NCBI GenBank assembly: GCA_017998555.1
Contig: JAGOCU010000120.1
Location: 1-6,864, forward strand
DNA from: Thermoflexales bacterium
GTDB taxonomy: Bacteria > Chloroflexota > Anaerolineae > J036 > Brachytrichaceae
Length of the DNA: 6,864 nt
Direction: 5' to 3'
Shown: one piece after another, positions 6,112 through 6,864 of the stretch
Position numbering within the stretch: the stretch's first letter is position 1
Layout of the letters: each line of letters opens with the position of its first letter
The notes under the pieces: model-generated
What the model was told of the DNA's origin: nothing
Seen by the model: only the letters and a program-made list of their open reading frames with translations
The model's database searches: none
Program-made: the position numbers and the translations under genes

Positions 6112-6156
6112 GCCTGAAGAGAAACCCCCTGCGACGCAGGGGGTTTCTCTTCAGGC
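6112..6156. repeat. Long palindrome 4, between the divergent promoters
   Basis: The arms 6112-6132 and 6136-6156 are perfectly complementary over 21 bp (GCCTGAAGAG...), with loop GAC at 6133-6135. The apical part CCCCC-TGC-GAC-GCA-GGGGG resembles the apex of palindrome 1 (CCC-T-TGC-TTC-GCA-GGGG), but the outer arms differ from palindromes 1-3. It directly abuts the TATAAT of the T-box operon and lies 70 nt upstream of the SDR start. It could be a distant family member, a regulator site or a terminator of unknown use. Confidence 0.88.
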
Positions 6157-6209
6157 ATAAAGGTCTCGCAGCGGGAAACAGGGCGTTTCCGGGTTTGAGG
6201 CGCGCTTTG

Positions 6210-6215
6210 TATACT
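6210..6215 (+). promoter_or_regulatory. Candidate -10 element of the SDR gene
   Basis: TATACT ends 11 nt before the ATG at 6227, which would leave a 5' leader of only about 4-6 nt. There is no Shine-Dalgarno in the CTCCCGCACCC between them. No good -35 is seen. This fits a leaderless or nearly leaderless message. Confidence 0.4.
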
Positions 6216-6226
6216 CTCCCGCACCC

Positions 6227-6864
6227 ATGACAAACTCACCCGCTGAACGTCCCGTTACGCAGCTCTTGGATCTGACTGGCCGGGTCGCCTTGATCACGGG
6301 ATCGAGCGGCTGGTTAGGCTCGGCCATGAGCCGGGCGCTGGCCGAGGCCGGCGCGACCGTGGTGGCGACCAGCCGCGAGGCGGACAAGGCCGCCGCCGTG
6401 GCCGCCGCCCTGCCGACCCCGGCTGGCCAAAAGCATCTCGGGCTGGCCTTCAACCCGGATCAGAGCGAGACGATCGCCCCTTTCATCGCAGATCTCGTCG
6501 GCCGGACCGGCCGCATCGACGCCCTGGTTAACAACGGCTACGGCGGCCCCGCCCCGAAGATCGACACGGCCAAGGCCTCGGACTTTGACGCTTCGTATCA
6601 CAGCGGTGTGACGTCGTACTTTCTGCTGGCCCGCGAAGTCGCCGATCACCTCAAGGCCCGCAAATCGGCCGGCGCGATCGTCAACATCGCCAGCATGTAT
6701 GGCGTGGTGGCGAGCTACCCGCACGTTTATGACGACCTGCCCGTGCACAGCCCGCCCAACTACCATGCGCTGAAGGGCGCGGTGGTGCATCTCACCCGCC
6801 ACCTGGCGGTGTATTGGGCCGAGGCCGGCATCCGGGTCAACGCCATCAGCCCGGGGCCCTTCCC
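6227..6864 (+). CDS. Short-chain dehydrogenase/reductase (SDR), partial (C-terminus beyond the window)
   Basis: 212 codons are seen from ATG at 6227 to the right edge. This is a classical Rossmann-fold SDR that would use NAD(H) or NADP(H) in the cytoplasm. The cofactor motif is TGSSGWLG (residues 24-31). The NNAG motif appears as NNGYGG (102-107). The catalytic Ser is probably Ser156 in NIASMYG, and the YxxxK motif is YHALK (Tyr179, Lys183). The segment ends with IRVNAISPGPFP, the usual SDR 'PG' motif. Ser to Tyr is 23 residues instead of about 13, because of an insert (about 163-177, SYPHVYDDLPVHSPP). I associate such an insert with SDRs acting on sugar acids or surface-sugar precursors, but the substrate cannot be named. 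It is transcribed divergently from the T-box operon and shows no sign of sharing its control. Confidence 0.9.
   Translation, partial: MTNSPAERPVTQLLDLTGRVALITGSSGWLGSAMSRALAEAGATVVATSREADKAAAVAAALPTPAGQKHLGLAFNPDQSETIAPFIADLVGRTGRIDALVNNGYGGPAPKIDTAKASDFDASYHSGVTSYFLLAREVADHLKARKSAGAIVNIASMYGVVASYPHVYDDLPVHSPPNYHALKGAVVHLTRHLAVYWAEAGIRVNAISPGPF

Noticed and set aside
1850..6156. The four palindromes as remains of a CRISPR array
   Set aside because: They are about 1 kb apart with genes between them, have no spacer structure, and no cas genes are present.
5970..6239. An 89-codon minus-strand frame spanning palindrome 4 and the T-box Stem I
   Set aside because: It overlaps the promoter and the riboswitch. 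There is no ribosome site and no protein pattern.
6314..6802. A 162-codon minus-strand frame antisense to the SDR gene
   Set aside because: It is a shadow of a well-supported SDR with intact cofactor and YxxxK motifs.

Overview
The window is GC-rich and gene-dense, with T-box control of an aminoacyl-tRNA synthetase operon, YfhO-type GT-C membrane proteins and start codons that look leaderless. Together these suggest a Gram-positive-type or Chloroflexota-like bacterium. The phylum is an inference and was not tested.

Minus strand, in transcription order. A promoter (-10 at 6106-6111) precedes a T-box riboswitch (about 5847-6099). The T-box shows the GGUG distal-loop motif, the F-box CCGUUA, the 3' T-box sequence GGGUGGAACCGCG and an intrinsic terminator. 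It is followed by eamA (DMT-family exporter, close to the O-acetylserine/cysteine exporter of E. coli), thrS (threonyl-tRNA synthetase without the usual N-terminal TGS domain), azlC and azlD (branched-chain amino-acid exporter pair, ATGA overlap). After azlD comes a large YfhO-like polytopic membrane protein that runs off the left edge. It probably has its own leaderless promoter.

Plus strand. A short-chain dehydrogenase/reductase starts at 6227, diverges from the T-box operon and runs off the right edge.

Four long, nearly perfect palindromes (19-22 bp stems, about 3-nt loops) sit at gene boundaries: 1850-1900, 2960-3000, 4901-4941 and 6112-6156. The first three share a core and differ by compensatory base pairs, so they look like one structured repeat family. 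One of them encodes much of the C-terminal tail of EamA.

Functional reading. Uncharged tRNA, probably tRNA-Thr given thrS, would relieve termination and raise EamA and ThrRS, and possibly AzlCD by read-through. Placing exporter-family proteins under an amino-acid starvation switch is the most interesting feature of the window. The exact specifier codon (ACC Thr or UCC Ser) cannot be fixed by eye.
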